Source: a virus
Virus record (IMG/VR): IMGVR_UViG_3300003324_000515
Location: 1 to 47,374 of that record
DNA length: 47,374 nt
Direction: 5' to 3' (one strand)
The notes below the pieces were generated by a model. The model worked only from the letters and a program-made list of their open reading frames with translations. It was not told where the DNA came from and did no database searches. The position numbers and the translations under genes are program-made. Positions 32,107 through 41,380 of this stretch are shown piece by piece (the stretch's first letter is position 1; each line of letters starts with the position of its first letter).

Positions 32107-33126
32107 ATGGCCAACTTCTTCCAAAAAGCTCTAGGTTCAGTCGTCGGATCTGCTGGCCTGGCGTATGACTATCTTACCCCTGGTAAAGGATCAAGCCGAG
32201 TTACTAACTGGGGTGCTAATTATGCTTTCGGCTCGCCTACCCCAAAGACTCCGAGCGGTCCTAGCGGGACAGTAAGAGCCCCAACACCAGCTCCGAGCGC
32301 GCCTGACACTTCTGGATTGGACGCGCAAATTGCTGCGTTGAACCGACAGACTGCTGCTCTAGAGGCTCAGATAGCAGCCCAGCCACGACTTCCTTATTAC
32401 AATACTTCCGCTGCGTGGGCGCAGGCTCAAAAAGCAGCTTCAGGAGTGGTAGATCCTGTTTATACGGATAAATTGAACCAGTACCTACAGAAAGAACAGC
32501 TTGGGATTAAACAACAGACAGCCGAACAACAGGCTCAGGAGGCTGCTTCTAATACCGCTTTGCAGCAAGCTATCGAGGACTTTACTACTAACACTAACAG
32601 GGAGAACCAGGACCTTTCTACCAATCTGGGAGATGTCAAGACGGCTGAGACTAATTATCAGCGGGACAGCGGGACTCAGTTTGATGCAGCGCGGGCAGCT
32701 TTGCTTGGCACTATCGCCAATTCTGGCCTGACTACTTCTGGTATCGGACGGCAGCAGGAAACCGCAGCTGTCGGAGCGCGAAATACCCAAGAGGCGGAAC
32801 AGCAACAATCCTTCGACCAACAGCGACGCGACTTCCAGACTAAAGCTACGCGCAATATCGAAGACCTTACTACTGGTAAAACACGGACTGAGCAGAAAAC
32901 TGCTATCGATATTGCGGATCAGAAGCGAGCTCTTCAAGACTACATCGACAGTGCTGCGGTAGAGGAACAAGGCTTCCGAACCCAAAACGAAGCCGACCGA
33001 TTGGCTGCTATCGCTAACGAGGCCCAGAACCAGTACAAGATAGGTGTAGGCAACTTCATCCAGTCATTAATAGGTGGTGGCGCACGGGCTCAGGACATCG
33101 CCCTGGCGCAACAGGTATACGGGTAA
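32107..33126 (+). CDS. internal virion/ejection protein, first of three
   Basis: A 339-residue protein. The first 70 residues are Pro/Ser/Thr-rich and the rest is long helices with high Ala, Gln and Glu (coiled-coil). Three consecutive large or helical proteins between the tail genes and the lysis genes match the T7 gp14-gp15-gp16 arrangement, where such proteins travel inside the head and form a channel through the host envelope. Its last helix could be membrane-active (NFIQSLIGGGAR). Confidence 0.65.
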   Translation: MANFFQKALGSVVGSAGLAYDYLTPGKGSSRVTNWGANYAFGSPTPKTPSGPSGTVRAPTPAPSAPDTSGLDAQIAALNRQTAALEAQIAAQPRLPYYNTSAAWAQAQKAASGVVDPVYTDKLNQYLQKEQLGIKQQTAEQQAQEAASNTALQQAIEDFTTNTNRENQDLSTNLGDVKTAETNYQRDSGTQFDAARAALLGTIANSGLTTSGIGRQQETAAVGARNTQEAEQQQSFDQQRRDFQTKATRNIEDLTTGKTRTEQKTAIDIADQKRALQDYIDSAAVEEQGFRTQNEADRLAAIANEAQNQYKIGVGNFIQSLIGGGARAQDIALAQQVYG

Positions 33127-33129
33127 AAT

Positions 33130-33870
33130 ATGGACCAAGCAACACTTACGCAATTTAGAAACGCGCTACTGGCAGCCCCTAACACGACTGTACCTGGCGC
33201 TGGCACATCTCCGAACCTATCGGGCGCTAACCCCTTTGTTACTCAGGCTATCGGCCACTTACAGAATCTCTCTCGCGGAACATTCCAGGCTCAGGCCTCT
33301 GGCTCAGCGCAGGCTGCAGCTGGCGGGGCTGCGGGCGCGCAAGCCGACCAAGAGAAGGCTGATGCTAAATTGGCTTTGCAGCAGGCCAATGATAAACTTT
33401 CTACCCTACAGCAAGCTAAACAGGATATGGCCGATCCTAACAAGTACCGACGCGTGCCAAATGAAAGCGGTGGCTGGGACTACTACGATCCATTAGGGAA
33501 TAAGATTAGTGCGGTCCAGTACGCTTATGTGAAAGGCCAGCATATTACTGATGCGCTTAAAGGTTCACAAAATATTCAGGACCAGAAATTCTCTCAGGAC
33601 TACGACACAATCCTAAAAATTGGTCAAGCTATTAACAATAATGACAAAACTGCTCTGGATAAATTGTATAAAGCCGATCCGACGCTCAAGTCCCGAATTA
33701 GCGGTATGAGTTATTCCGATATTGTCAAACAGTTCCGCCAGGCCTATCCTATGTACTTCCCGCAGTCGTATCAAAGCAATGTAGGCGCGGGCGGTAATAC
33801 TACACCTAACCAAGTAGGAGGGGGAGGTGGCAACTTCCTGTCAAGGTTGATGCACTTCTTTGGTAGCTAA
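33130..33870 (+). CDS. internal virion/ejection protein, second of three
   Basis: A 246-residue helical protein, Ala/Gln/Asp-rich, with a Gly-rich C-terminus and a final FLSRLMHFFGS amphipathic helix. It begins three bases after the preceding stop. The next gene overlaps its end by one base. Probably the mid-sized ejection protein of the trio. Confidence 0.6.
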   Translation: MDQATLTQFRNALLAAPNTTVPGAGTSPNLSGANPFVTQAIGHLQNLSRGTFQAQASGSAQAAAGGAAGAQADQEKADAKLALQQANDKLSTLQQAKQDMADPNKYRRVPNESGGWDYYDPLGNKISAVQYAYVKGQHITDALKGSQNIQDQKFSQDYDTILKIGQAINNNDKTALDKLYKADPTLKSRISGMSYSDIVKQFRQAYPMYFPQSYQSNVGAGGNTTPNQVGGGGGNFLSRLMHFFGS

Positions 33871-36818
33871 TGCTAGATTTTATTGGTAATCCCAAGAACC
33901 AGGATAATCGCAACTTCTTAGAAAAGGCTGCGAGCTTTCTATTTGGCAACACCTTAAAAGCAGTAAACACTGTGGGTGATACTGTTAATCTTGCCTACGA
34001 TGTAGGACGGCAGCATTTAGCTCAGGCGACACATAACCAGGAAGCTGCTCAGAACGCTGATATTGCAGCCCAGAATGCCTCTAACCGCTTCAAAAATACT
34101 GGTGGCTTATTTGATGCGGGGACATTTTATAAAGATCCGCAGGAAGCTTCAAAACCCATCTCATTCAAAGAGGCTGCTAAAAAAGCTGCTGGCGCTACCA
34201 TTGGCATCGGCACAGAAATACTGCCATTCGCCAAAGGAGCTGGCTTAGGAGTGAAGGGTGCTGAAGAAGCCAGCAAGCTTAGCCGAGGCGAGCAGTTCGC
34301 CCAGAACTTGATACGCTCTGCTGGCACGGGCGCAGCTTATGGCGCAGCGGGTGGGGCAGGCCAGGACTTACTAAATAAAGGCCAGATAGATCCTGCTGAC
34401 ATCGTTAAAAGTGCTTTCACCTCTGCGCTACTAGGCGGGGCTGGCTATACCGCAGGGCGTGGAGCTGGCGAAGTTATTAAGGGCGGTCGGGCAGTTAAAA
34501 ACGCTGTGGCCGACAGTATTGATAACCATCCTTCCTTGCAAGCCTTAAATGACCACTACCAGACTCTCCAGGTGGCTTATGATAACGCTAACACTAATCG
34601 TATGAAGACTGTACTTAACAAAGCGATGGCCGACAACCGAGCCCAATATCGGGCGGAACGCAAACAGATTAGCGAGGGCGGATACATTAAGAACCCATTA
34701 GCTTCCAATGAAACACCCCCTCCTGAGCAGCCACAGTCAGGCGCTAAGAAGGCTATGGATGTACTTGCGCCTGCGCCAGAGAAGACACAGCCAAAGACAG
34801 CTGACATCACCCTAGAACCACAGAAGCCAGCCACTATTCAGCAGGCCTTGGCAGGTGAAATTCAAAAAGGTACAGGGGTGGAGACTCCGCAGAATATCCA
34901 GGATGCGTTGGCTAACAGCCGAGCTGTAAGTACGCCTTCCTCAAAATCGCATACCCTAGAAGCTTTTCGTGATCCTACAGCTGTTTTGGGCTCACACTTT
35001 GGTGAAGTAGGCTCTACGGCTGCCTATAAGCTCCAGCAGGGCGCTAAAGTGGTCTCAGACCTAGAGGAAGCTATCCGACCAGAAATCCGAAAATCTCAGC
35101 AGCTCCTAAATAAGATTGCCAAAACCGATGTCGGGAAGGCAGATGTGCAGTCACGCATTTATAACGCTTTAGAGGACCGCGCCAATGTTGATAAATACCT
35201 ACACACTCCTCAAGAGAAAGAGCTGTTCCAGAATGTGCAGCGGGTTTTGGACTTTTATAAGGGCCAGCGTGAATCGCGTGGATTAGGTGTTCTAACTGAT
35301 TACTCGCCACGCACACAGGTCAAAGATGCCCTGGATGCGCCAGATCGCTTGCTGCAGCACGCGAAGCAGGCCTTCTCGCCAAATGTACAATCTGAGTTCT
35401 CTAAGACTCGTATAAATGATTTGCCTGACAGCGAGATTAACAAGCGGATTGTGGAGCTTCTACCCCACTACGCCAGCTCACAGGCTAAGGAGTTCGGCTA
35501 CACTGATGCGATGAATTATATTAAAGATAACCTGAAAAATGTAAATCCAGCCTATGTTACCGACCAGGGCTCACGACGGCAGGGCGAGAAATATCTGCAG
35601 ACTCTGATGACTCAGATCCTGCAGCCGACACCTGCCACTAAATTTGAGCGTCTGCAGAACAAAGCTTTGGCCCAAACTTACAAATCAGCGCTAGGTTTCT
35701 CACCAAAGTTCGCAGCCCAGAACCTTACCCAGCGATACGCGACTCGGTCACAGGTATCAAAAGAGGCGGTTAAGCTGGTAGGCAAGATGGACAAAGCTGA
35801 CCTAGCAGACCTGCGCAAAGAAATCACTACTGGCTACAATCCTATCCTAACTGAAATGGACCAGGGAGCGGAGAGTGTGGGTGGCAAGCTCAAGAATTAC
35901 CGCAACTTAGATCCTGGCGTTAGAGTTGAAAAAGGCAATGTCGGTGGAGCATTTGATAGAGGAGCAGCGCAGGCTATCGTTGAATCTGACGCTTATAAAG
36001 CAGCTATTAAAGATGGTCTGAAGCCAAAAGAGGCTGCTAAACAAGCGTTGGCGGACCAGAGCGTGCGAGACTTGGCTGTACGGCGCGGAAATATGGTGGT
36101 TAACACTACCCAGTTCGGCGGTAACTTCGCTGCCAAACCTGAATTTTTACGAGACAGCGGATCATTCTTAGGCCTAAGTAAAAGATGGTATCAGCAGTAC
36201 CAGCGATTCCCGACTGGCATGTTGCAACTTATGGGTAATATTGTAAAACCTACGGAAGCGCGGGCAAATGATATTTTGCGACGCGGTGATCCGCGCCAAA
36301 CTCCGATAGTAGACTACTGGAAAGCTACAAAATCGTACCAGGCTGGCGTAGACGACCTGATTAAAGGTATTAAGAAAGGCGAAGTTAAGAGTGTTAGCCT
36401 GCAGGACGCGAAAAACTATAAGAGTCTGCTGGATGAAGCTGCGGGCAACTTAGAGAAGCAGATGAAAGATGCCTCGCAGATCCGTGCGGGAAAGACCGCT
36501 AAAAATATCGCGAAGATGTGGGCTGCAGCCTCAATAGTACAATTTCTATTTGACGGCGGGACTACTAGCTCAACAGCCCAGAAGAACGGCACTGGCGCAG
36601 AAGTCAGCCGATCTGTCCAGTTCGGCGCACCGATTAACATTCCTACCAAGAACCAGAACCCGCTGGCTGGGGCTCGTATCCCGAGCTCGCCTGCTAAAAC
36701 CTCATCACCTTACATTAGCGGTAAGAAATTGCTGGACTTCGTGCCTGTAGTCGGTCCTGCTGTGAACAGGGGCAGAGACATTAATAAGCTCATAACTGCA
36801 TTGACTGGTAGCCAGTAG
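33870..36818 (+). CDS. large internal virion/ejection protein, third of three
   Basis: A 982-residue helical protein, the biggest in the genome. It has an N-terminal amphipathic region, Gly/Ala membrane-like stretches around residues 110-200 (AAYGAAGGAGQDLLN), a central coiled coil and a hydrophobic segment near residue 900. This fits the large T7 gp16-like or P22 gp20-like ejection protein that inserts in the host membrane. No lytic transglycosylase motif is seen. The gap to the next gene (36819-36874) has a weak TTGGCT/TTAATT promoter-like pair. Confidence 0.6.
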   Translation: MLDFIGNPKNQDNRNFLEKAASFLFGNTLKAVNTVGDTVNLAYDVGRQHLAQATHNQEAAQNADIAAQNASNRFKNTGGLFDAGTFYKDPQEASKPISFKEAAKKAAGATIGIGTEILPFAKGAGLGVKGAEEASKLSRGEQFAQNLIRSAGTGAAYGAAGGAGQDLLNKGQIDPADIVKSAFTSALLGGAGYTAGRGAGEVIKGGRAVKNAVADSIDNHPSLQALNDHYQTLQVAYDNANTNRMKTVLNKAMADNRAQYRAERKQISEGGYIKNPLASNETPPPEQPQSGAKKAMDVLAPAPEKTQPKTADITLEPQKPATIQQALAGEIQKGTGVETPQNIQDALANSRAVSTPSSKSHTLEAFRDPTAVLGSHFGEVGSTAAYKLQQGAKVVSDLEEAIRPEIRKSQQLLNKIAKTDVGKADVQSRIYNALEDRANVDKYLHTPQEKELFQNVQRVLDFYKGQRESRGLGVLTDYSPRTQVKDALDAPDRLLQHAKQAFSPNVQSEFSKTRINDLPDSEINKRIVELLPHYASSQAKEFGYTDAMNYIKDNLKNVNPAYVTDQGSRRQGEKYLQTLMTQILQPTPATKFERLQNKALAQTYKSALGFSPKFAAQNLTQRYATRSQVSKEAVKLVGKMDKADLADLRKEITTGYNPILTEMDQGAESVGGKLKNYRNLDPGVRVEKGNVGGAFDRGAAQAIVESDAYKAAIKDGLKPKEAAKQALADQSVRDLAVRRGNMVVNTTQFGGNFAAKPEFLRDSGSFLGLSKRWYQQYQRFPTGMLQLMGNIVKPTEARANDILRRGDPRQTPIVDYWKATKSYQAGVDDLIKGIKKGEVKSVSLQDAKNYKSLLDEAAGNLEKQMKDASQIRAGKTAKNIAKMWAAASIVQFLFDGGTTSSTAQKNGTGAEVSRSVQFGAPINIPTKNQNPLAGARIPSSPAKTSSPYISGKKLLDFVPVVGPAVNRGRDINKLITALTGSQ

Positions 36819-36874
36819 ACAGTTGGCTTCACACGAGTTATGTGATTAATTTAATAGCGTAAGGAGAACGAAGA

Positions 36875-37249
36875 ATGGTTAAGTATAAAAGAATAGATAC
36901 GAAGAACGGCAGGACTCAATACTGGCTCTACGACAAGCAAGACGCGGAGGGCAAGTGGCTCAAGGGTAAAATGGTTAGCCCAAGAAATATTCCACAAGAT
37001 ATTTTGACGGATCTAGCCTTCCCTGGTGAGATAGAAGTCCCAGACAGCACCACAGAGACTGACAAAAGCGAATCGACGGAAGCCCCACAGCAAGAAGATA
37101 AGCCTGAGCGACCTTGCTTATTCTGTGGCCAGTATGGTAACTTCAGCAAATTTATAAATGGAGTTACTGTTTACCTGTGTGATGACGACTACCGCAGTCA
37201 CACCACAGGAGAAGTTGCTGCCGAGATGCGCGCCCAAGAACTAATTTAA
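36875..37249 (+). CDS. zinc-ribbon protein
   Basis: A 124-residue protein with a polar N-terminal half and CLFCGQYGNFSKF with YLCDDDY in the C-terminal third, a CxxC...C zinc site (the fourth ligand is perhaps an Asp or His). AAGGAG precedes the ATG. Unknown role, at the start of the lysis region. Confidence 0.55.
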   Translation: MVKYKRIDTKNGRTQYWLYDKQDAEGKWLKGKMVSPRNIPQDILTDLAFPGEIEVPDSTTETDKSESTEAPQQEDKPERPCLFCGQYGNFSKFINGVTVYLCDDDYRSHTTGEVAAEMRAQELI

Positions 37250-37262
37250 ACAAAGGGAGCGT

Positions 37263-37730
37263 ATGGAACACTTCAAGGCGGAGCTCAAAAGAGCTCGGCC
37301 ACATCTACATACAGTAGCGCCACTGACCTTTTGGGTGTTAGTGTGCTTTGTTATCTTCAATATTTGGATCGGCATTGCTCTTTGGATCTTGCCCTCACCC
37401 TCTCTACCTTTCATTGAGAACTCTGTCATAGGCAATCATGCTTATGCCTATGCGTTTTGGTTTGTAGCATTTTTACTGGCGTGGGCGATTGCATCTAAGA
37501 ATTGGGAGCTAGGGCGACGATCTATGATGGGAGGCTTGTTCTTGAAATCGGTAATTTTTTACGACCTACTGGCAGTTGCCCTCCAGAATAGCTGGCGTAG
37601 CGTCTTTCCGACAATCGGCCTGTGGGGATTTGCGTATGCTATCCAGCTGGGCGCTTGCATCCATTTTGCTCCTCCAAAGTCATTGGAGATGGGAGGTTTC
37701 ATAAAAGATGGTAAAAGGAAGAAGTTGTGA
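37263..37730 (+). CDS. multi-pass membrane protein
   Basis: A 155-residue protein with hydrophobic segments at about residues 22-42, 59-76, 90-107 and 115-133, so four membrane spans. It is placed with the TM-plus-coiled-coil protein and lysin, suggesting a holin, antiholin or superinfection-related membrane protein. Its last bases overlap the next gene. Confidence 0.6.
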   Translation: MEHFKAELKRARPHLHTVAPLTFWVLVCFVIFNIWIGIALWILPSPSLPFIENSVIGNHAYAYAFWFVAFLLAWAIASKNWELGRRSMMGGLFLKSVIFYDLLAVALQNSWRSVFPTIGLWGFAYAIQLGACIHFAPPKSLEMGGFIKDGKRKKL

Positions 37731-38101
37731 GCAACGATCCTTGGGTACAATTCTGGATCATGATGGGCGGGATTATAACTACCGCTATCGCCTGGTTCTT
37801 CCGCGACCATATCGCCAAGCTTACTCGAAAACCTAAAGACCGCGTAGAAATCATTTTCGATGGTTATGAGCAGCTTCTACATAAGCAGCAGAGTGAGCTG
37901 GAGCGCAAAAACCATGTTATTAAACAGTTGGAAACCTTGAGTGATGAGCTCCACCAAAAGCTAGAAAAAGCGGACCAGATAATTTTTGATTTAAAAGAAG
38001 ACCTTAAAAAGGAGCGGTTTGAGCACCGCGCCGTGCGTCGGGAACTGGGCCGTTTGCGCTCCCAGTATGTGCATAGCCCTGAAGCCAAACAGAGTTCCTA
38101 G
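37727..38101 (+). CDS. membrane protein with coiled coil (spanin- or holin-like)
   Basis: A 124-residue protein, GTG start overlapping the preceding stop, with AAGGAAGAA upstream. One membrane segment (residues 8-27, FWIMMGGIITTAIAWFF) is followed by a long charged coiled coil (42-110). This topology occurs in Rz-like spanins and some phage holin partners. Located immediately before the lysin promoter. Not proven. Confidence 0.6.
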   Translation: MSNDPWVQFWIMMGGIITTAIAWFFRDHIAKLTRKPKDRVEIIFDGYEQLLHKQQSELERKNHVIKQLETLSDELHQKLEKADQIIFDLKEDLKKERFEHRAVRRELGRLRSQYVHSPEAKQSS

Positions 38102-38105
38102 ACGC

Positions 38106-38134
38106 TTGCATTGACTTTATTAAGTGTGTACAGT
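38106..38134 (+). promoter_or_regulatory. late-class promoter for the lysin, leaderless start
   Basis: GACGCTTGCATT overlapping the TAG stop of the previous gene. TTGCAT, 17-nt spacer, TACAGT, then eight bases to ATG 38143 with no ribosome site. Confidence 0.6.
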
Positions 38135-38142
38135 TAGCGAAT

Positions 38143-39936
38143 ATGGCAACGATGTTAGGTATAGATACAAGCCATTGGAAGGGTGACATCGTCAACACGA
38201 ATGTCGCGATAGACTTTGTCTATACCAAAGCCACTGAGGGTACTTATTATGTGGATGACGCATGTGATCCTATAGTCCAGTGGGCCATCCGCCGAGGCAA
38301 GAAATGGGGTGTCTACCATTTTGCTACCAACCTCCTTACTGATCCCATAAAAGAAGCTGATTACTTCGTAGACAACTGCCTGGGATACATTGGTAAGGGT
38401 ATTTTAATGCTCGATTACGAGGATTACTGGAACGCTGCTCATACAGTCCGTTATAACAACCCCTTCAATGTAGCGTGGGCGAAGCAGTGGCTGGACCGCG
38501 TATATGCACGCACAGGCGTGAAGCCCGTTATTTACATGAGCGCTAGCGTGGTTTCAGGAGCGGATTGGTCGCCTGTCATAAATGCAGATTATGGCCTATG
38601 GGTGGCAGCTTATCCTTGGAACAATACTCCTGTTGCTAACTATCAGATGAACTTCGACCTAGATCCAAACCCTCGCTGGGGGGCAGTTGGCAATATCGGC
38701 TGGCAATTCACCAGCACAGGCCGACTAAACGGCTATAACGCTAATCTTGACTGCGACATTTTCTATGGCAGTGCTGCTACTTGGGATGCTTATGCTGGAG
38801 TTAAGCCAGCTCCAGTTCCACCTCCGCCACCACAGCCCGTGATTACCACTAAGACAATCACAACCACTACGGCTATTCCGTTTAATAAAATTAGCAAGAT
38901 GGACGACACGCTGCCTCAAGGCCAGACCAAAATAGAGCAGGAAGGCGTAGAAGGCGTGCGCACCCAAACCTACCTGGTCACTTATTCTGACGGCGTGGAG
39001 ACTAAGCGCGAACTACAGAGCGATAGCGTGACTAAATCTCCAGTGGATGAAATTACAGGAATCGGTACAAAAGTACCTGATCCTACACCAACGCCTCCAC
39101 CGCAGCCAGATCCGCCTCCCACACCAGATCCAGTACCTACCCCAACTCCTACACCTAGCGGTAAGGAAGCTTGGTGGGTGACATTCATAAAAGCTTTGAC
39201 GGCACTTCTTGCTGCTGCTTTCTTAGGCGCGACTGTCCTACGAGACAAGAGAACTGTTGTCAGGGATAAGCGTTATGACCGAATAAAGAGCTTTGATCCA
39301 CGCTCTCGCAATTACGATATTAAAGAGTTAGTCGCAGACAAACCGCTGCGTAAGCGCCACTGGACTGTTAAGCGGGTATTGGACCAGGGCAATGATGGCG
39401 CATGTGTCGGCTTCGGTTGGGCGGGCGAGCTGATCGCTACTCCTGCGGTTAATTTAGTGGACAATAAATACGCCCAGACTGTGATTTACTGGGGTGCTCA
39501 GAAGATAGACGAGTTCCCTGGTGGTGAATATCCAGGAGCAAATCCAGGCGGACAGCAGGGAAGTTCTGTGCTGGCAGGCGCAAAGACTGTTAAATCACTT
39601 GGCTACATTGGTGAATATCGCTGGGCCTTCAACTTCCAGGATGTACTTAAAACCCTATCCAATGTCGGACCTGTCGTGGTCGGTACTAACTGGTACTACG
39701 ATATGGAGAATGTTGACCAAGATGGCTTTATACATATAGGCGGAGGAATTGCTGGTGGCCACTGTTATGTGCTAGTCGGCCACGATCCCGCCGAAAAGAG
39801 TGTGACTATCCAAAACTCATGGGGTGAGAACTGGGGGAAGAAAGGCCAGGCTAAGATTAGCTACGCTGACTTGCAGAGACTCTTGAACGAAGACGGAGAA
39901 GCATGTATACCTTTACACAGGAAGGTAATAGTTTAG
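38143..39936 (+). CDS. modular lysin: GH25 + G5 + membrane segment + papain-like peptidase
   Basis: A 597-residue protein in one chain. Residues 1-215 form a GH25 lysozyme, with the catalytic acidic residues likely D91 and E93 in LMLDYED and the strand GIDTSHWKG (D8). Residues 235-310 resemble a G5 domain. 311-340 are Pro-rich. 351-368 are hydrophobic. 395-590 form a C1A papain-like peptidase with Q415, C421 (GACVGFGWA), H540 (GGHCYVLVG) and N558 (QNSWGENWG). It would cut peptidoglycan glycans and a peptide or protein target. The joined domains and membrane segment are unusual. Confidence 0.9.
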   Translation: MATMLGIDTSHWKGDIVNTNVAIDFVYTKATEGTYYVDDACDPIVQWAIRRGKKWGVYHFATNLLTDPIKEADYFVDNCLGYIGKGILMLDYEDYWNAAHTVRYNNPFNVAWAKQWLDRVYARTGVKPVIYMSASVVSGADWSPVINADYGLWVAAYPWNNTPVANYQMNFDLDPNPRWGAVGNIGWQFTSTGRLNGYNANLDCDIFYGSAATWDAYAGVKPAPVPPPPPQPVITTKTITTTTAIPFNKISKMDDTLPQGQTKIEQEGVEGVRTQTYLVTYSDGVETKRELQSDSVTKSPVDEITGIGTKVPDPTPTPPPQPDPPPTPDPVPTPTPTPSGKEAWWVTFIKALTALLAAAFLGATVLRDKRTVVRDKRYDRIKSFDPRSRNYDIKELVADKPLRKRHWTVKRVLDQGNDGACVGFGWAGELIATPAVNLVDNKYAQTVIYWGAQKIDEFPGGEYPGANPGGQQGSSVLAGAKTVKSLGYIGEYRWAFNFQDVLKTLSNVGPVVVGTNWYYDMENVDQDGFIHIGGGIAGGHCYVLVGHDPAEKSVTIQNSWGENWGKKGQAKISYADLQRLLNEDGEACIPLHRKVIV

Positions 39937-39945
39937 GAGGCTATT

Positions 39946-40176
39946 ATGGCTAGAACATCTAAAAAGAGTTCTGGTGGCAGCAAGAAATTCATGCAGACCG
40001 CTGTGAAGCGTCCTGGTGCATTCTCTGCCAAAGCCAAGAGTGCGGGTATGAGCACATCAGCTTATGCCAATAAGGTTCTTAAAAAGGGCAGTAAGGCCAG
40101 TACACGCACAAAGCGCCAGGCTAACCTAGCGAAAACTTTTGCAAAGTATCGGCCGAGCGGAAGGAAGAAGAAGTAA
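39946..40176 (+). CDS. small basic protein
   Basis: A 76-residue, strongly basic protein (KKFMQTAVKRPGAFSAKA, ending in RKKK). It resembles a group of small basic phage proteins with PGAFSAKAK. Likely nucleic-acid or virion binding. Follows the lysin with GAGG near the start. Its last base overlaps the next gene's ATG. Confidence 0.65.
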   Translation: MARTSKKSSGGSKKFMQTAVKRPGAFSAKAKSAGMSTSAYANKVLKKGSKASTRTKRQANLAKTFAKYRPSGRKKK

Positions 40177-40352
40177 TGGCTAAGAAGTCTACGAGTGGTC
40201 GCAAAGTAACTAAGGTGATGCGCGAGTATAAGGCTGGCAAACTTAAAAGCTCTAGTGGTAGTAAAGTTACCAACCGAAAGCAAGCCATCGCCATCGCGCT
40301 GAGCGAACAGCGTAGAGCCAATAAGAAGAGCTCAGGAAGGAGAAAGAAATGA
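40176..40352 (+). CDS. DUF6496-like small basic protein
   Basis: A 58-residue basic protein with VMREYKAGKLKSSSGSKV and RKQAIAIALSEQ, the pattern of the DUF6496 family of short phage and bacterial proteins. Function is not known. Its start and stop overlap both neighbours (TAATG and ATGA junctions). Confidence 0.7.
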   Translation: MAKKSTSGRKVTKVMREYKAGKLKSSSGSKVTNRKQAIAIALSEQRRANKKSSGRRKK

Positions 40353-40555
40353 GCACAGAAGTTAAGACAGCAATTTTAGAGTTCCTACGAATGGTAGTGT
40401 TTGCCATACCAGGATTTTTGATCTTGGTTATCCAAGCGCATCCTACTTTACTCGGGGGAACTATCGGGGCGTTGATTCTCGTAGTTCTGAAGGCGATTGA
40501 CCGCGCTGTACACGAGAGCACTAGCACTACAGCCACAGGACTGTTGCCGTTCTAA
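40349..40555 (+). CDS. holin-like two-pass membrane protein
   Basis: A 68-residue protein with hydrophobic segments at residues 15-31 and 34-50 and a short polar C-terminus. Size, topology and position near the lysin are typical of a holin forming the lysis pore. GGAAGGAGA precedes the ATG. A different membrane role cannot be excluded. Confidence 0.6.
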   Translation: MSTEVKTAILEFLRMVVFAIPGFLILVIQAHPTLLGGTIGALILVVLKAIDRAVHESTSTTATGLLPF

Positions 40556-40765
40556 ATGGAAGAAGAACAGAAAAACACCTCAATCATCCGTAGGGTTAAA
40601 GCTCTGCGCCGTGATGTGGCTAAGGTCATCCGAGAGGTGGAAGGCAACTATAACAATCCCGAGATGAATCAGGCTCGCACAAAATTGATGGAAGCTCGGC
40701 ACTGGATGGGCGAACACCTTAAAGTGCTAGGTCACGAGCTACCAGAGAAGTATCGGGATGAGTAA
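40556..40765 (+). CDS. Acb2/Tad1-like helical protein (candidate anti-CBASS)
   Basis: A 69-residue, mostly helical protein. ARTKLMEARHWMGEHL resembles the conserved A-T-L-EA-W stretch of Acb2/Tad1-domain phage proteins that sequester cyclic nucleotides and so block CBASS or Thoeris defence. The start is one base after the holin-like stop. The match is by eye over a short motif, so the alternative is an unrelated helical hairpin. Confidence 0.45.
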   Translation: MEEEQKNTSIIRRVKALRRDVAKVIREVEGNYNNPEMNQARTKLMEARHWMGEHLKVLGHELPEKYRDE

Positions 40766-40853
40766 ACTATTTAAAGCAATATCGGGGGTAGCAGTGGTAT
40801 ATTTTCTGATTGTACTAATCTTAATAATCATCTTGCTTAAACTGGTATTCTAG
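40758..40853 (+). CDS. small membrane peptide
   Basis: A 31-residue frame with a hydrophobic stretch (VVYFLIVLILIIILLKLVF). Its ATG lies inside the end of the preceding gene. The single hydrophobic span and tight overlap suggest a tiny lysis or membrane factor. The AGGAGG following serves the next gene. Confidence 0.5.
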   Translation: MSKLFKAISGVAVVYFLIVLILIIILLKLVF

Positions 40854-40861
40854 GAGGTTAT

Positions 40862-41065
40862 ATGATAACTACTCTTGAAACTACGGGCAATGGCGCTGAT
40901 GCGTGGCAAATTATTGTTGGCATTGCAGCGATTGTCTTTTTCACTGGCTATGCTATTACAGCATTAGTCGCGCTTAAACCACCAACAGCTCGGACTGTGG
41001 CTATCGTCACGGGCATAGCTGCAGCGGTTTGCGCAGTAGCTCTGTTGATCGACATCCTTAGCTAA
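40862..41065 (+). CDS. small two-pass membrane protein
   Basis: A 67-residue protein with hydrophobic segments at residues 18-38 and 46-65. TAGGAGGTT precedes the ATG at good spacing. It is the last rightward gene before a terminator. It could be an additional holin or antiholin. Confidence 0.65.
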   Translation: MITTLETTGNGADAWQIIVGIAAIVFFTGYAITALVALKPPTARTVAIVTGIAAAVCAVALLIDILS

Positions 41066-41084
41066 GAACTTTTCACATGAAAAT

Positions 41085-41116
41085 ACCCCGCCTGATTTGG
41101 ACGGGGTGTTTTTATT
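41085..41116. terminator. intrinsic terminator, bidirectional
   Basis: ACCCCG and CGGGGT form the stem, with GTTTTTATTT on the plus side and TATTTTC on the minus side. It ends the rightward late transcript and the leftward transcript of the 70-residue gene. Confidence 0.8.
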
Positions 41117-41136
41117 TGAAAGAGAATTGTGAGGTG

Positions 41137-41349
41137 TTACTTGTTCTGGGTTCGGGATCGGTTGCTTGATGCAGGCTTGCTGCCACTACGACGATTGCTG
41201 CTAGAGCTTCGGCGTGGGGCTGCTTCTTTGGGTTCTTTGGCCTGGTCATCGATAGTCTTCATCTCAGACTTTAACTGAGATTCAGACATCTGGTCAGCGT
41301 TTACGATGCCGTATTCGCTGCGTGCCTTTTCCACTAGATCTTCTGCCAT
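41137..41349 (-). CDS. small hypothetical protein, late-expressed
   Basis: A 70-residue protein with a helical N-terminus and a Ser/Arg/Lys-rich, disordered C-terminus. AAGGAGGAA precedes the ATG. Its upstream promoter (41381-41409) is the only minus-strand copy of the late-class element seen, so it is likely expressed late. Role unknown; possibly a virion or lysis-timing protein. Confidence 0.6.
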   Translation of the reverse strand: MAEDLVEKARSEYGIVNADQMSESQLKSEMKTIDDQAKEPKEAAPRRSSSSNRRSGSKPASSNRSRTQNK

Positions 41350-41380
41350 AAAATTCCTCCTTAGTTGTTATTACCGCTTC

